Made by a program: the position numbers and the translations under genes. 6,848 bases of DNA, from assembly GCA_947472965.1 (NCBI GenBank), contig CANJEF010000063.1:1-6848 (forward strand), written 5' to 3'. The notes beneath the pieces are model-generated. The model made no database searches. It saw nothing but the letters and a program-made list of their open reading frames with translations, and was not told the origin of the DNA. Source of the DNA: Sphingobacteriales bacterium (lineage in GTDB: Bacteria > Bacteroidota > Bacteroidia > Chitinophagales > Chitinophagaceae). Shown in pieces: positions 6,819 through 6,848 of the stretch; the stretch's first letter is position 1, and every line of letters begins with the position of its first letter.

Positions 6819-6848
6819 TGGTGCGAATGAGTCAGTGCCGAAGGCACA

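Larger units (their letters stand above)
6508..6848. other. Gene-free region upstream of the ATPase
   Basis: No credible coding frame is seen in these 341 bases. The part next to the ATPase (6508-6638) is AT-rich and holds the dyad at 6533-6561 and presumably the ATPase promoter. From about 6639 onward the composition changes to GC-richer palindromic repeats (listed separately). The right edge has a small hairpin, GTGCC-GAA-GGCAC at 6835-6847. No gene upstream of the ATPase is visible before the window ends. Confidence 0.6.

Overview
The window looks like Bacteroidota chromosome, probably a Cytophagales/Sphingobacteriia/Chitinophaga-type organism; this is inferred from content, not from a marker gene. 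The supporting signs are AT-rich DNA, start codons without a clear Shine-Dalgarno sequence, a TAnnTTTG-type -7 promoter element, and a PadR regulator followed by a long PspC-domain protein.

All four genes lie on the minus strand, so transcription runs from high to low coordinates. In that order: a gene-free stretch with repeats (about 6508-6848); a cation-translocating P-type ATPase (4003-6498); a 168-base gap holding the PadR promoter and a perfect inverted-repeat operator; a PadR-family repressor (3421-3834); a 719-residue tandem-PspC membrane protein (1130-3289); a 130-base gap ending in a 16-bp perfect hairpin; and the 5' part of a secreted S9-family peptidase (998 to the window edge, cut off before its catalytic domain).

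The PadR and PspC genes are the most likely functional pair. PadR probably represses its own promoter and, by read-through, the PspC gene, giving a membrane or envelope stress module. The PspC protein carries a regular 11-residue amphipathic repeat between its PspC domains and its later membrane segments, which could be a built-in membrane-sensing helix. The ATPase has every catalytic P-type motif, but its M4/M5/M6 residues do not match Ca2+-ATPases, so its ion is unknown. The ATPase and the peptidase appear to be separate transcription units.

I see no RNA gene, CRISPR array, transposase or phage gene. The least ordinary items are the hairpin over the peptidase start codon, the 11-residue repeat, the altered ATPase ion site, and the palindromic repeat cluster upstream of the ATPase.
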